Positions 40,131 through 40,813 of a DNA stretch of 40,813 nt are shown piece by piece. The notes under the pieces were generated by a model. The model was not told where the DNA came from. It made no database searches and saw only the letters and a list, made by a program, of their open reading frames with translations. The position numbers and the translations under genes are program-made. The stretch is from an uncultured Bacteroidales bacterium. Its GTDB lineage: Bacteria; Bacteroidota; Bacteroidia; Bacteroidales; Marinilabiliaceae. The stretch's first letter is position 1. Each line of letters begins with the position of its first letter. The stretch spans positions 1 through 40,813 of the forward strand of contig CALAVC010000109.1 in NCBI GenBank assembly GCA_937892095.1, in the 5' to 3' direction.

Positions 40131-40813
40131 TTAGTGCTTAGCTAAAATAGCATGCCCAAAACGGCAATGCATGCAACGACCCTTTTCGCAATATTCGGTC
40201 GTTAGTTGCAAGAGGGCTTGTGCTTCCACCTCGTCGCGAGGAGTAATACCCACCTTGTGCCAAGCCTCTATCCGTGAGTTCCGTTCCGTGTCTATTGTCC
40301 GCAAGAGGTCTATTGCTTTTTCAGCACCCTCCGTGTCGCCTCTTCGGCGTGCAAGAACGAACAAAAATGGCACTACTGCATTTATAATTATTATTCGCAG
40401 AGTCGCCTCGCCTATATGCTTCTTCGACTTGTGTAGGCTCAGCGTACCAAGTTTATAGTGTGTCTCCCAATAGTCCGACGGACTGTCTGCCGACAGCAAT
40501 TGAATAAATCCTTTTTCTGTCGTTTGTTCGCGTAGTGCAGCCTCGAAGTTGCCCGGAAGCGACCGTACAAGTGCTGCCAATTGGACAATTCGTATGTCTG
40601 GAAAGTTAGTTGGGCGCAATCGGAGATATTTCCATATCCCCACGTCGAGTGGTTGTAGTCCAAATTTTGCCTGAAAGAATTTATATTCTTTTTTCAAATT
40701 GCCGATGTATGGGGCATCGTAATCAGTTGGCACTTGCCCCAGCAGTCCCGACTGACCCAAGAGAATAGCTTCCACTTGCAATGCACTCGTGCGGTGTTTG
40801 AGCAGAATATTTA
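40131..40813 (-). CDS. DUF2851 family protein, N-terminus beyond window edge
   Basis: The C-terminal 226 or so residues; the frame is open to the last base, where it reads ILLKHRTSALQVEAILLGQSG, so the TTG inside it at 40781 is not a start. It matches DUF2851, a conserved Bacteroidota family of unknown function: YKFFQAKFGLQPL, WKYLRLRPTNFPDIRIVQLAALV, YWETHYKLGTLS and a C-terminal CEKGRCMHCRFG cysteine motif. The family is usually 420-430 residues, so roughly half is missing. It is convergent with the flavodoxin gene (34-nt gap, no hairpin seen). Confidence 0.88.
   Translation of the reverse strand, partial: NILLKHRTSALQVEAILLGQSGLLGQVPTDYDAPYIGNLKKEYKFFQAKFGLQPLDVGIWKYLRLRPTNFPDIRIVQLAALVRSLPGNFEAALREQTTEKGFIQLLSADSPSDYWETHYKLGTLSLHKSKKHIGEATLRIIIINAVVPFLFVLARRRGDTEGAEKAIDLLRTIDTERNSRIEAWHKVGITPRDEVEAQALLQLTTEYCEKGRCMHCRFGHAILAKH

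Noticed and set aside
1..40813. CRISPR arrays, insertion sequences, prophage or toxin-antitoxin genes
   Set aside because: No regularly spaced repeats, transposase, integrase or phage structural proteins were seen on either strand.

Overview
The window looks like a chromosomal segment from an anaerobic Bacteroidales bacterium (phylum Bacteroidota) that uses plant polysaccharide, probably from a gut-like habitat. The support is: PorT of the type IX secretion system, an S46 dipeptidyl peptidase, PD40/OmpA outer-membrane proteins, a PL10 pectate lyase with GH78 rhamnosidases, and Bacteroidota-type promoters. The -7 element TAnnTTTG recurs upstream of many genes, and the exact octamer TACCTTTG occurs five times at promoter positions. 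No species assignment is attempted.

Layout. 1-247: a tRNA-Val(TAC), cut by the window edge, with its promoter, then a terminator. 248-3127 (minus): a secreted FIVAR-like helical protein and a TPR/SpoIIE-type membrane phosphatase that is split by an apparent frameshift at a homopolymer. 3288-10783 (minus): a run of yebC, DUF3109, a coiled-coil zinc-ribbon protein, Nif3-like, a MerR regulator and, at its promoter-proximal end, a very large rhamnosidase/sialidase-like fusion. 10825-14920 (minus): a PD40-OmpA protein and a large secreted partner of unknown function, divergent from a sensor histidine kinase (15000-15977, plus). 15964-17445 (minus): pncC/cinA-type amidase and ddl. 17565-18512 (plus): cysK, separated by a bidirectional terminator from dpp7 (minus).

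From 20805 to 38937 everything is on the plus strand: a GNAT acetyltransferase; a GH78 rhamnosidase and a large glycosidase-like lipoprotein with their own strong promoter; panB; an RluA-type pseudouridine synthase; ffh; folD; a DUF4861 protein and a terminator; then ubiE/menG, porT, two M16 peptidase-like proteins, a PL10 pectate lyase, a TGS-domain nucleoside kinase and an unknown exported protein. The end holds folA (minus), an exported flavodoxin (plus) and a DUF2851 protein (minus, cut by the window edge).

How it fits together. Five genes (GH78-COG4692 fusion, second GH78, 871-residue lipoprotein, DUF4861, PL10) point to breakdown of pectin, most likely rhamnogalacturonan. They are scattered among housekeeping genes and have no SusC/SusD pair, so this is not a classical polysaccharide utilization locus. 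The rest is envelope biology (PorT, PD40-OmpA, M16 pair, DPP7) and core metabolism (folate, CoA, menaquinone, cysteine, cell wall). I saw no CRISPR array, insertion sequence, prophage or clear defence system. The least understood parts are the PD40-OmpA/686-residue pair, the 871-residue lipoprotein, the split phosphatase and the rhamnosidase fusion.
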